From Vigna angularis (taxonomy: Eukaryota; Streptophyta; Magnoliopsida; Fabales; Fabaceae), in the NCBI RefSeq assembly GCF_016808095.1, contig NC_068977.1:25817364-25881363 (forward strand): a stretch of 64,000 bases of DNA, in the 5' to 3' direction. Shown one piece after another: positions 31,929 through 42,536 of the stretch (the first letter of the stretch is position 1; each line of letters opens with the position of its first letter). The notes beneath the pieces are model-generated. The model saw nothing but the letters and a program-made list of their open reading frames with translations, ran no database searches and was not told where the DNA came from. The position numbers and the translations under genes are program-made.

Positions 31929-33317
31929 TGATGGTGAAAACTTATTAGCCGTTGCTAGGACTCGGGTTCAATCCCCAAATCCCCGGCAACGGCGCCAAAA
32001 ACTTGATGGACAAATTTGTAAGCACCAAAATATGATGTCACAAACTTGTTTCACAATCGGCAAGTATGACCGAATCGTTCAAGTAATAAACTTGGTAAGA
32101 CCAAGTATCGTTCTTCCCAAAGGACTCACGGCCTAGTTTAGTTGTGTGGTTTGTTGATTAGCTAAGACTTACAAACGAAATAATTGGATTATATTATGCA
32201 AGACGAAAAATAAACATGTATGCATGAATTGATCAATGGCAAAGACAAAAGATAAACACTTTCAATGAATTATATGAATGAATATGTTGTTGGGGGTCAA
32301 TTTCATCTCCTCCACTCTCATACATTTTAGGAATTCCACATTCAAATCATCATTGTTAATGCCACTCTCTAAAGTACCATTCTAGATGGCTTCTCCCTAA
32401 TCAAATAGTTCATACAATTCCTAGCATTCCTAATGATTAGTTCATAAGTGCAGGAGCTTAACGGCAACCAATATAATATTGTCAGTATAATATTGGGAGA
32501 AATTCCCCGGATCTAGACTTCCCCGTACGTGTCCGTATCGACAAAACCAATAATCATGCAATAGAATGAGTTAAACAATGCAAGCATTGAGCAAAGAGGA
32601 AAAACCCTAACTAATGATGAAAGAAAGCATAAGTCTTAGATTAAGATGCAAGCATAAATTCCATATATGAGAGCTTCAAGAGATTACATTGATTCCCCAA
32701 CAAACATACAAGGTTTAGTTCACCATATTCATGGTGAACCTAGATGAACAATGAAAGAATGAAAGAATAAACCCTAGAAAGGTGAAGAGGTAGCCTGAGC
32801 ATCCAAGATCCTCCTTCAAAGGGGTGGACGAGAGAGTGTTTGCCTCGTTTCTGCCAAAGATCTCTAACCCTAGGACGTGCAAGTCCTTATATACTATTCT
32901 AGAGTTACAAAAGATTACAAAAGCCCAAGCCCAAAAAGTGCCGCTCAGCGCTATTTACCGCTCAGCGGTGGTTGCGTGACTCGTTTCTTCCCCTCAGCGG
33001 CCATTTTGCCCCTCAGCGTGACTCCCGCAACCTCCTGAGTGCCGCTCAGCGGTAAAATGCCGCTGAGCGGTGCCTTCGACTTCTCTTTTTGCACTCTTTG
33101 CTTCCTTTTATAATTCCACTTCTCTCCTTCTTTACTTCTTTCACTAAATTCACCTCAAAACCTGCACAAAAACACTCAAATCAAGCATAAACCTGTCCAG
33201 CTCTCTTATTTCTGAAAATATAGATAAAAGCATTGATTTCAAGCTAGTTTCTAAGTCTAAAGGTTGCTTTTAATATCAATTTTAAGCATGAAAATAACAG
33301 TTTTTCAACTGTTATCA
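31929..33317 (-). mobile_element. Element C LTR 3 (5'-most on minus strand)
   Basis: Ends at TTATCA (33317), followed by TSD copy TGTGG. Embedded PBS-like copy near 31980-31997, CCGCTCAGCGG palindromes near 32940-33072, hairpin at 32090-32106. Confidence 0.95.
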
Positions 33318-33322
33318 TGTGG

Positions 33323-34435
33323 CAGAAAACTTCCCAAGCTATTGTGCTGGATATGAGGCCGTGAGTGCTTCTATCAGTTCATTTCAATGTGGCTGGACAA
33401 GACTAATGTTGGATCGTGAATGTATTGTGGAGTGGAAGAGCAAATAAATCTGCACATGCTTAAGCCAAAGTGCCGTGAAATGTGAGCTGGATACCACCTT
33501 AATTAAATTATGTGAATCTCTTCAATTGATGGCTTCAGATTCACGTTCCAGCAGAGAGTTTGGTGGTTCCCACCTTTCACTTCTTTAAGTTTGCTAAAGT
33601 AAATTGTCCACATAAGGCCATCCTATTCTTTTCCAAATCTGCAAAAAAACGTGGCTGCAATTTCAATATAGTGGCCCCCTTTTTCTTTTGTTTCCAACTA
33701 AGGCTAATAGGATGAATGGTCGTGGCCTTCTTTGGTTGCTTTTCCAAATTGCCCATTCAATTACAATTCATGTTGCAAGGCAAAGGTGTGGCGGCTCCCA
33801 CCTGAATTCAAAAAGATGTTTTTGTTGGATGCTTGCTAAAACAACTTACACCGTGATTCACCTCCTTATTAATAATTCAATAAGTTTCAGCATTTCATTA
33901 TAGAGCCCTTCCAATGTGATGTGTGCTTTGCTGCCAACGTGGATTGGTCATGGACCATGCTATTGTTTTCCAATTCATTTGATAAAAACTGTGGGTTGAA
34001 TGCAAGGTGGTCCCTCTCCATCATTTTATGTTTGCCAACGTGAAATGGACAATGGCATGATATTGTCTTCAAAGTTATTTTGATAAAACCGTGAGGTGTA
34101 GGCCGTGTGCTTGTTTGCTGGTTCCATCTGTCCATCATAAAATTTTCAATTTGGAATAAGCTTCATTACGTATGGAAAGTGAAAATCTCATTTTAGTTTA
34201 GCATGTAATTGATGAGAAATTTTTCTTTTCAGTCCCAAAATATTATCCAACAATTTTCCTGCATTCAATAATGTAGATAATTAGTCTCAGATAATTCAAA
34301 TTAATTAAAATAAGAATTTCTGATCAAATTGAGCACAATTAGGAAAAATGGGAAAATACTGAACAATTAAGCACAATTCCCTGATTAATTCTAGCACAAT
34401 AAACTAAGTGAAGTGAAGAAAATAATGATTCATCA
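33323..34435 (-). mobile_element. E LTR, right part (5' half on minus strand)
   Basis: Resumes the LTR interrupted by C. The minus-strand start TGATGAATCATTATTTTC is at 34435. AGTTTATTGTGCTAGAATTA and the following 200 bp parallel 4100-4260. No gene. Confidence 0.8.
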
Positions 34436-35182
34436 AAATAGACCACACTTAGTCTTTTGCACTCCTGGGCAAAATTAAGACTGAAATCAGGGAATGGTTC
34501 AAAGGACTTTCAGGTTGGTGACACAAAACTCAGCAGACAGAAAAATAAAAATTCGCAAGAAAAATAAAAAGAATTTACATAGTTCTCAAGAATTCTGGGC
34601 AACGAAAAGAAATAGAAATTATCCAACACAAATCAATTAAAGCAGATACTTATAGAAATCTTCCAAGCAATTCAATACACGGAAAAATAATCAATCAGCT
34701 TAAGAGGTGATTTCAAAATAACAAAACCTCACAGATGCACTCACAGTGTTTCTCTCAAGTGTTTAAGGTAAATCAATGTCACTCAATGCACTCAAGAAAG
34801 CAAACACAAGTAGACTTGGCAAGCTTCTAATATCAACACTTAAAACATATGCATGTTCAGATCTAAAGGTCTTTCAGGGTTGTAATTGGGCCAAGGACAG
34901 GGGAGGATAAATATGGATAAGTAGCTACAGCTCAGAAGAAATAGAGGAGCATTGGGGAACAAGTGTAAACACAGTGAAATCTCACCCAAACCTCTAATTC
35001 AATCCTCTTCTCGACTCCATTATTCACACGTTTATTTTTCAATTTTTCTCTTTTTCCCATCAAAATTTTTTTCCATCCTGTCTTTTTTTTTTTTTTATCA
35101 CACAACAGGATATATATTATCATTTCAAAACATGATGAGGAACCAACTAGCCAATTCATCATAATTCCCAAGGAGACCACAC
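34436..35182 (-). other. Internal fragment of E, unclassified
   Basis: No coding region recognised. GACCACACTTA occurs at both ends (34441-34451 and 35175-35185), each time next to an ATTCATCA-like LTR start, so the LTR-junction sequence is duplicated 0.73 kb apart. An A-rich run is at 35080-35100 on the minus strand. Confidence 0.5.
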
Positions 35183-35222
35183 TTATCCCACGTTAACCAT
35201 TCCGCTGCAGCCGCTCCTGACA
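35183..35222 (+). mobile_element. Copia 5' LTR, last 40 bp
   Basis: TATCCCACGTTAACCATTCC..CTCCTGACA matches the end of the solo LTR at 12477-12516. It is followed two bases later by the PBS. Confidence 0.88.
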
Positions 35223-35224
35223 AT

Positions 35225-35236
35225 TGGTATCAGAGC
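35225..35236 (+). promoter_or_regulatory. Copia primer-binding site, initiator tRNA-Met type
   Basis: TGGTATCAGAGC, the standard plant Copia PBS, between the LTR end and the gag start at 35257. Confidence 0.93.
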
Positions 35237-35256
35237 TTGCTTTGATAGTCATTCAA

Positions 35257-36828
35257 ATGGCGGGATCGCATCAAACCTTTGCAGAGGGTGCTTCTATCAA
35301 TAGACCACCATTATTCACAGGTGAAAATTACGCATTCTGGAAGGTTAGAATGCAAATTTTTATGGAATCTATTGATATAGATATTTGGGATGCTGTTGTA
35401 TCTGGTCCTTTTGTTCCAATTAACAATATGCAGGAACCAAAGCCCCGTGACCAATGGACTGCTGAAGATAAGAAAAAATTTGGTAATGATGTAAAAGCTC
35501 GTAATATTATTTCATCTGCTTTAACTGTTGATGAGTTTTACAGGATTTCTGTTTGTAAAACTGCACAAGAAATGTGGGAAGTACTAAGAGTAACCCATGA
35601 AGGTACAGATGATGTTAAGAGAGCTAGAAAGAATACCTTAATTCAGGAATACGAAATGTTCAGGATGAAGCAAGGGGAAACAATAGTAGATGTTCAGAAA
35701 CGCTTCACCAACATCGTAAACCATCTTATTGGACTAGGTAAATCTTTCGATACTGATGAGCTTAATATAAAAATTTTGAAATCTTTAGACAGGTCTTGGC
35801 AACCAAAAGTGACTGCAATTTCTGAGTCACAAAATCTCAACACTATGACTATGGCGGCATTATTTGCAAAGTTGAGAGAGCATGAACTTGACCTCGGAAG
35901 ACTTAATGAAGAAGAAGCAAAAGCCAAAAACAACAATAAGAGTTTGGCGTTAAAGTCTGAGGTTGAAAGAAGCAAAGGTAAATCGGAAGATGAAGACTCA
36001 GACGAAGAAGAAGAATTGAGACTCATGATAAAAAGGCTCAACAGGTTCATGAAGTCTAAAGGTAAAGGAAAATTTAGATACGAAAAGAAAGATAATCCAG
36101 TATCTTCCTCATATTACCGATGCTATGGTTGCGGAGAAAAGGGACATTTAAAAGCAGACTGCCCAAATCAAAAGAAGGGTGAAGAAAAAAAATTCTTCAA
36201 GAAAAAGAGAGCGTACATCGCATGGGAAGACGACAATGAGACCATTTCAGATTCAAGCGACTCGGATGAAGAAGCAAACATCTGTTTAGTAGTGAACGAC
36301 GACGCTGGAAGCTAAGTAAGTACATCTAGCGATTCTGATAATTCTAGTCAAATTAGTGAAAATGAATTGCATGAAATTTATGCTGCTTTAATAGTAGAAT
36401 CTGAAAAATTAGATAAAGCCCATCAGAAATTGAAAAAGGATTTCAAAAATTTAAAATTAAATTTTGAAAATATTTTTGAAGAAAATAAAGATTTGAAAAA
36501 TAAAGTTATATTTTTTGAAAAGGGTAAATATACTAGTAGTGATGAATGTGCATCTTGTGTTAATTATAAGAAACTACTAGATGAAACAACCTCAGGAGAA
36601 TGTAGTAAAAATAATGAAAATAAGGTTGTTAAAAATAGGTATGTTCCTAGAATTAAAAATAAACATAATCATAGAACCCGTAGAACTTGGGTAGAAAAAG
36701 AAACAACTTATAGGAACACAAATGTTGTATCATGCTTTTATTGTATGAAAAAGGGTCATACATCTAACAAATGTAAAATTAAGCATTATGGTATTCCAAG
36801 TGGTAGATATATTTGGGTTGTAAAATGA
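35257..36828 (+). pseudogene. SIRE-like Copia gag, one premature stop
   Basis: Nucleocapsid/capsid precursor. From the ATG at 35257 the first open part runs 352 residues to a TAA at 36313; the same frame then stays open to 36828, so a single nonsense change splits it. Residues about 10-30 contain RPPLFTGENYAFWKVRMQIF, a Copia Gag start. A UBN2/Retrotran_gag-like region follows, then an acidic stretch and zinc knuckle CYGCGEKGHLKADC (C289-C302, CX2CX4HX4C). After the stop come a Lys-rich coiled-coil-like part and a second knuckle CFYCMKKGHTSNKC near 36737. Two knuckles and this length fit SIRE/Maximus Gag. Position 35224 is not the real start because it overlaps the PBS. Confidence 0.9.
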
Positions 36829-36998
36829 TTTCAAATTTTTAAATTAACCCAAAGGACCCATACAAAATTGTTGGGTACCTATTGTTTAAAATTTAGAATT
36901 TCTTTAAAACAATATTTGAGAAATTTTTGTTTTAAAAATTGTTTTTGTTCTAAATATTTAATTTTTATTCCAAGGTAGATGGAACTATTTTATTTTAC

Positions 36999-37226
36999 AA
37001 AGCATATATAGTTTTCAAACGGAAAACATTTGAAATAGAAAAATGTGTGCATGTTATCTTTGATGAAATTGTAGACCTTGAGGCAAAACCTCTTGAGTCA
37101 TTTGAATTACATGCAGGTAATGATGAAAATGAAGTGAAGAATGATGACAATCCTCAAGATAAAGATCTCAACAAAATATGGAAACAACCTAGAGGATTAT
37201 CATTACGAAATTGGAGGCATATCTAA
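36999..37226 (+). pseudogene. Copia integrase C-terminal tail remnant
   Basis: Open frame with a KAY..FKRKTFEIEKCVHVIFDE pattern, matching the SKAYRVYN..HVVFDE region at the end of Copia integrase. The stretch between the Gag end (36828) and here lacks protease and the integrase core, and no RT follows, so a deletion fused the gag side to this tail. Confidence 0.75.
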
Positions 37227-37339
37227 AGGGGTACTTTATGTTTTTATGTTTTTCTTAGTATGTGCCCTTTATATTCTTAGTATGCTTGCCTCTTTAAATT
37301 CAATAAAATGTATGTTGCTTTTCTTATTATTTCTATGCA

Positions 37340-37554
37340 TACATTAAGGGGGAGTATAATTTATAATAATTTTAGGGGGAGCAATTCTACATCACTTTTT
37401 AATAATGATCAAAAAGGGGGAGAAATATTTAAAGTCTTAAACTTATTTCTAAGTTCACTAACAATTGTTTCTTCCTTAAAGTTGTATTTTAAACAGATTA
37501 TTACCAAAAGCTTTAAATCAAGAAGGTTTTGATCATCATCAAAAAGGGGGAGAT
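37340..37554 (+). promoter_or_regulatory. Multiple polypurine tracts before the Copia 3' LTR
   Basis: AAGGGGGAG or close variants at about 37347, 37374, 37410 and AAAAAGGGGGAGAT at 37541-37554. Only the last abuts the LTR. Confidence 0.75.
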
Positions 37555-37829
37555 TGTTAGCAAAATGATGAAGATGAAGTTTTGATGATGTCCAAATCAA
37601 GTCAAGAACAATCAAGACTCATGAAGAATGATCTTTGAAGACTTGTAACCTTTTGTAATAATTGTATGAACATAGGAAAATTAGTAGTTTTATGTATGCA
37701 TTCAAAAGTGATGTAAAAATAAACCAAAAAGCCAAAACTGTGCAGTGCTAATCGATTAACAGAGGGTGTTAATCGATTGTTCCAATGCGCCGTGAAGAAG
37801 CCCAGCATTGCAGTGTTAATCGATTAACT
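37555..37829 (+). mobile_element. Copia 3' LTR, truncated
   Basis: Matches 17078 onward with about two differences (GATGATG for GATGGTG, CCAATGCG for CCAGTGCG), then stops inside the palindrome array at GTTAATCGATTAAC. The sequence after it is Ogre/Tat Gag. Confidence 0.92.
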
Positions 37830-38600
37830 GCAGACCTTGGTTATATCAGGGATGTGGCACCTGATAGATTATAACTGCAGACCTTGGTTAAGGAGTCCAA
37901 ATTGTTCAAAGAATATGCCTAAGGTGGAAAGAGATTGTTGCTCAAATGAAGTTTCATGAGAGTGACAGGGAAATGGTTCCCATATTCCTCAATACTCTGT
38001 AATCACCCTTCTGTGAGACCATGGTGAGCAGTGTTTCCCTAAACTTTGCAAACTTGGTGATAATCAGATAAAGAATTGAACTTTGTGTGAAGACTGAAAA
38101 GATCGCTCAAGGTCCTACCATGGCAGTAACTGTTAACAAGTCTGGTCTAAGCTTGGGATAAGGAGAGAAGAAAGAGCTCAATCACATCCCACCGCTCAAA
38201 TATCGTTGGCCTACCCTTTAAAACCGTTCTGAGGAAAAATTGGAGACTTGACCCAAACTCAACTTCCTACCAAGCCGCCAGGCAAAAATGTTGATCAAGA
38301 CGAAAGGCATATGAGTTTCACTCCTAACCTTCTAACTTATGCAACATTTCTTCCAAGTCTTTTGCACAAAAAGGCTTGGTCTCTACTTGTTACACGAAGC
38401 CTTTAAAGCCTCAATACCTCAAGACTCGTGATACATCATATACAAAAGGTGATTACCATGGAGTGGCTATCGGTCATTCCACCAAAAGTGCTGGTGGTTC
38501 AAGCACAAAGGCAAACTTTGATTCATTCAAGATGATTAAAATGTGAAGAAAGTCAACCCAACACTGAGGCAAGGCTTGAGAATGCCACTACAAATGCCAT
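37830..38600 (+). pseudogene. Ogre/Tat gag remnant with stops
   Basis: Translating 37860-38110 across stops gives patterns typical of Tat/Ogre Gag: APDRL, LQTLVKESKLFKEYA, then KFHESDREMVPIFLNTL and VSSVSLNFANLVII followed by RIEL. Several CAA/GAA-type codons have become TAA and at least one frameshift separates the parts. It continues the host element after the Copia insertion. Weak similarity continues to about 38.6 kb. Confidence 0.72.
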
Positions 38601-40805
38601 GAAGAAATGAAGTGGGCTTTATGGCCACATAAGAAAGCATAAGTCATTGTACAAGTGAATTTGATGTTGTGAAGTGTCTTGCTACCGGGGAAGTATGCGC
38701 ATTGATATCGCACTTTCATCCATGACTTGCAATGCGAACATTCGCTATAGGGTTTCTCCAAGTACTGCTGGAAATCGAGTCCTAAAAGGGTATTGCGAAA
38801 AAAAAGGAAAACGAAATTGAAAAACAAAAAAAATGAAGGAAATCTTGAGTCACTTGTCTTTCTTGTGAATCGTCAAACTCTTATTTTTCGAAAATAGATA
38901 AAAGGAAAAATGATGAATAATCAAAAGGAAAATTGGGATGTCAAGTTTTTCTGAGGTCAAGTGTTTAATCAAAAATAATAATTTGATGTTTTCTTTCGAG
39001 ATGTTTGTGCGGGTGTTGCTTGAAAGCCTCCACCCTTCACTTTCTCTAAAATAAAGGATTTTCCCCAACAAACACTGTCATTGCCCTTAGTAACAAAAAC
39101 CTTACACTAGGGCAGTTTGGCCTAACCAAAATTACTCTCGCTTGTGCTAGTTGGGTGATCCCTAAATCCATTGAGACAAACAAAAGAATTTTCAAAAAGA
39201 GAATAAATCCACTAGGTTAAAAACCCGAAAGGGCGGTCTAGAAAGCAAAAAAAACGACTCATGTTGAGATCATCTAGTTGTAGAATTAATCTTTTGAAAA
39301 TAAAGCAATAAGAGTTCGAAATGATGTGCGACATTCTTTCTTTATCCAAAACACAAAAACTATAACCATTGTTACCCCGTTTGATCCAAAAAAAAATTCT
39401 TTTTCAAAATTATCCCCAAGCAAGGGTTCTCATCAGGTAGGAGTCAACTCATGATGCAAATGAAAAGCACTCAATGATCAAATGAAGAAATTTCATCAAG
39501 AAGAGTGAACAAAGAAAAAACAAAAAGCGCGAAAAATCACAAAGTGATGATGAAAAAAAATGAAAAATGGAGTTCAAGAAAAAACAAAGTGCTCAAAAGG
39601 TCAAATAGTTGACACAATGCCAGATGACAACCCTTGTTCCCAAATAATATAGTCGACAAACATTCATTTGAGCCTTTATATCTTTTTTCAATACCTTTTA
39701 GCCCTTAGCCATGTTACAAGCCTAATAAAGTCCACACAGATTGGATAATGTTTGCTCAAATTTTTATAAAGCTTAATTTTGCGATAAGGCGAAATGACTT
39801 TCAATGTGTCGTAAAAAAAGGAAGAGAAGTTGAAAATGAATGAGTGAAAAAAAAAAGTAATGTCTCAGGAATAGGGGATCTCCCTACCAACTAGCCAGAA
39901 GCATAGAAAAGAAAATAAAACCAATTTGGGCCATCCTTTTAGCCGATCCTTTCATGCCCATTACCTCTTCCAAATAAACCCCATGCGAAAAAAAACAACA
40001 ACAACAAAAACTGGGGCAGCTTGGTGGATTTCACCCCGCGTCTTTTCCTTGAAATTCATCAACCAATAATCTCAAGACTGGGGTAGCTTTACGGATCTTA
40101 CTTGAATTTTCCACCTGAATTATCATGGATTCATCACCATACTCATTACACCGAACCGGGACAACTTTTGTGTACCTCGTGTTTCGCTTTGTCACTCATC
40201 TCCTTTAAGGAGCGTATGAGGTGACATGCACGCATGGCTATCCCATTCTCTTCCAAACCATTCTAAACAACTCTCATTCTTCACTTGCCAGTAAATTCAA
40301 GCATGTGTGCATTGATGTCTCGGAAGAAAAAGTCAAAATGTAATAATCTCAAAGTTAGATCTCGGATATATGACATTCCTCACTTTTCGAAGCATTGAAA
40401 ATAATGACCAGTTTGATGATTGCAAGTAAGACAATTGCCTCAAGCGAAAAAAAAAACACAAAACAAAGCAAATGTTTTCATATGTGCATAACATAAGTTG
40501 TCATCAATCCATCAAAAAGAAAGTCTTTATGATCGAAACCTTTTTCATTCATATGAATGGTTATTGAATCCTTCTTCAAAAACACAAAAAGAATAACTTT
40601 CAGATTTTCTCTTTCAAGCCATATTGTTTCATGTCGATCAAACTTTTTCTCTCATGTTAGGGTCTTGACATCCTGATCATGCATCAAGATTTTAATACTT
40701 TGTAAAGAAGCGTTCAACACCTTGATGTCTTTTCAAAAATCAAATTTCTGTCAAAATTACAAAACATTTCACAAAATTACAAATTTGAAGAATTTCAAAA
40801 TTTGA
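38601..40805 (+). other. Ogre/Tat 3' region, non-coding
   Basis: No ORF above 80 codons that I trust. ACCCGAAAGGGCGGTCTAG (about 39220) and GGGGCAGCTTGGTGGATTTC or GGGGTAGCTTTACGGATC blocks (40010-40100) are of the kind found downstream of pol in Ogre/Tat elements (from memory). Any pol has been deleted. Confidence 0.5.
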
Positions 40806-40972
40806 AAGCCCACTTTTACCTGGCCCCCAAAGTCCAGTTTCCATACTGGCCCACAAAGCTTAGTTTGCACACTGACCCCCAAACCCAGTTTCAGCACTGG
40901 TCCCTCTCAAAGCCTAGTTTCCACACTGGCCCATAAACCCAGCTTGCCTAGCCCCAAAACCCAGTTTCCACA
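40806..40972 (+). repeat. ~26-bp minisatellite CTGGCCCCCAAAGCCCAGTTTCCACA, left part
   Basis: Imperfect units of CTGGCCCCCAAAGCCCAG then TTTCCACA. The array is split by element B and goes on at 46980-47270. Confidence 0.88.
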
Positions 40973-42536
40973 TGATAATGCTAAATTATACCATATTTTA
41001 AGCATCATTTTAGTGGCAAAATCAACTCCTTTCTTACTTATAACTTGCTTAATCCTCTTGTTTTGCCTTGTTTTCTAAATAATTGTGTTTTTGGCTACTT
41101 TGATGTACTTTCATCAATAATCCCTTATTTTGTAGCTAAAAATGAGCTTGGAAGACTCTCCAACAATGTCTAAGGCTCAACCAATCACTAGAAGCGAGCA
41201 AATCTGCAGAAAAAGTGAAAATGATGCAGTGCTGAAAAGTCAGGCCCGGGCCCCCCCTGGCTGAGGGGCGCCCGGGCGCGAGCTGCACCAGGGCCAGTTT
41301 CTGCACAGAAAAGTGACCAGGTGCCAGTTTTGTGTGCTGGTCGCGCCCGGGCGTGAAAAAGGGGCGCCCGGGCGCGACTTTTTGCGAGAAGCTTGCGCCC
41401 GGGCGTGAGAAAAGGGGCGCCCGGGCGCGACTTTTTGCGAGAAGCTTGCGCCCGGGCGTGAGAAATAGGGCGCCCAGGCGCGACTTTTTCCGAGAGCCTC
41501 GCGCCCGGGCGCGACTAACAGAGGGCGCCCGGGCGCGATTTTTACTGATGTGGCAGACAGCTTATTTAACCCAGAAACGCGAAGGGTTTTGGGTCTTTGG
41601 TTCTTTGGAGGCGCAATTCACTCAGAGGAGAGCTTGGAGGGCTGCTAGGGTTTGTGGGAACACTCCCTTCTTCCTCTTAGGTTCTTCATCTTCTTCCATG
41701 GCCATTTTGTAAGCTTTAGGGTTCTCCATGGAAATGGAGAACCAAACCCATCTTGTTGGGATTAGTTGTAGCCTTTGAATTCTTGTGTAATTGTTGAATG
41801 ATTTGATTATATATATGCCTTTTCTATCAATTGCTAGTATTCTTGTTTCCAATCTTAAAGCTTGCATGTAATGGGAACGTTCATGACTTGATTTTGGGGT
41901 TTTATGGATTATGGGAACGTAAGATGAAATCTTGAACTGAAATAAGAGTCCTTGTGGGTCATTGATTCTAGGAATGGAAGATGATTCACATGTTGTCTTA
42001 GATCCCAGCTCTTTAATGCGGGTTTTGCTTGTTAGATTGCCAAGGAATTGGGGTTTGATAAGGAAAACCTAGGCTCTTTCACCTAAGGAATTAGGGCTAG
42101 AGTGTTTTAGTGGATTGACTTTAGTAAATTGATAGAGAGGAGACGAAATTGGTCATACACAAAAGTGCATTGGTGAAAACTAGCCTTAACAATGTCATTT
42201 CATATCATTTCTAGTCTTTTCCATTTCCAAGTGTCTTCAATACCAAAGTCCAACCTTGTAATTATGTATGAATTTATCTTTCTGCACTTGTTCTGTAAAT
42301 TGATGTTATGTTCTTGAGTCTATATGAGTTGTTAATCGCACAATTCTCTAGTATTACGAGTCTCTTGGGAAAACGATACCCGGTCTTACCGGTTTATTAC
42401 TTGAACGATTCGGTGCACTTGTCGAAATCGAGCCCAACAAGTTATTGGACTATCAAGTTTTTGGCGCCGTTGCCGGGGATTTGGGGATTGAACCCGAGTC
42501 CTAGCAACGACTAACAAGTTAAGTTGGGCCTCATCA
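40973..42536 (+). mobile_element. 5' LTR of element B
   Basis: Starts TGATAATGCTAAATTATACC, ends GGGCCTCATCA. Array of GGCGCCCGGGCGCGA palindromes at 41244-41545, then TATA-like TTATTTAACCC near 41563. Hairpin CCGG-TCTTA-CCGG at 42380-42392. Includes an internal PBS copy. Confidence 0.95.
41244..41545 (+). repeat. GCGCCCGGGCGCGA palindrome array (B, 5' LTR)
   Basis: Roughly ten GCGCCCGGGCG(C/T)GA units alternating with ACTTTTTGCGAGAAGCTT or GAGAAA spacers. GCGCCCGGGCGC is a perfect 12-bp palindrome. Repeated in the 3' LTR at 45687-45985. Confidence 0.93.

Larger units (their letters stand above)
19147..33317 (-). mobile_element. Element C: tandem TR-GAG-like retrotransposon, LTR-int-LTR-int-LTR, TSD TGTGG
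   Basis: Three LTRs of 1389 bp (19147-20535, 25538-26926, 31929-33317) alternate with two internal regions of 5002 bp (20536-25537, 26927-31928); period 6391 bp. TGTGG at 19142-19146 and 33318-33322 flanks the whole array, so it behaves as one insertion locus. Copies look identical apart from one base seen in the first LTR (ACTTACTAG against ACTTATTAG). On the minus strand each unit has LTR, tRNA-Asp PBS, A/T-rich leader, one Gag-protease ORF, a 2.2-kb non-coding tract, and polypurine tract AAGTTTGGGG. No RT or integrase, hence TR-GAG-like and dependent on a helper. Confidence 0.95.
17907..35182 (-). mobile_element. Element E (minus strand): 3' LTR plus 0.75 kb of internal region, split by element C
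   Basis: The LTR occupies 17907-19146 and 33323-34435 (about 2.35 kb without C), read on the minus strand from TGATGAATC to GTCGTATCA. It matches solo LTR 4076-6418 at both ends (for example AGGAAGTGACTCCTAGGTCG near 17968 in reverse). 34436-35182 is internal sequence upstream of the LTR, with AAGTGTGGTCTATTT in the polypurine position. There is no 5' LTR; the left flank GTTAG has no partner on the right, in line with a deletion that also removed part of the Copia LTR. No coding region seen. Confidence 0.75.
17078..37829 (+). mobile_element. SIRE-like Copia element, internally deleted, carrying two further nested elements
   Basis: 5' LTR is split: 17078-17906 and 35183-35222, with the minus-strand E and C elements between. 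PBS at 35225, Gag at 35257-36828, a short integrase tail at 36999-37226, several polypurine tracts, and a 3' LTR starting at 37555 that is cut after about 275 bp. The two LTR starts differ at only about two positions by eye, so insertion was fairly recent. Most of pol (protease, most of integrase, RT, RNase H) is gone. The 3' LTR truncation hides the right TSD; the left flank is GCCAT. Confidence 0.88.

Noticed and set aside
22705..33317. Two independent insertions of element C at adjacent sites
   Set aside because: No TSD or host sequence flanks the middle LTR, and only one outer TGTGG pair exists.
35694..36050. 118-codon Ser-rich minus-strand ORF
   Set aside because: Antisense shadow of the Copia gag acidic region.
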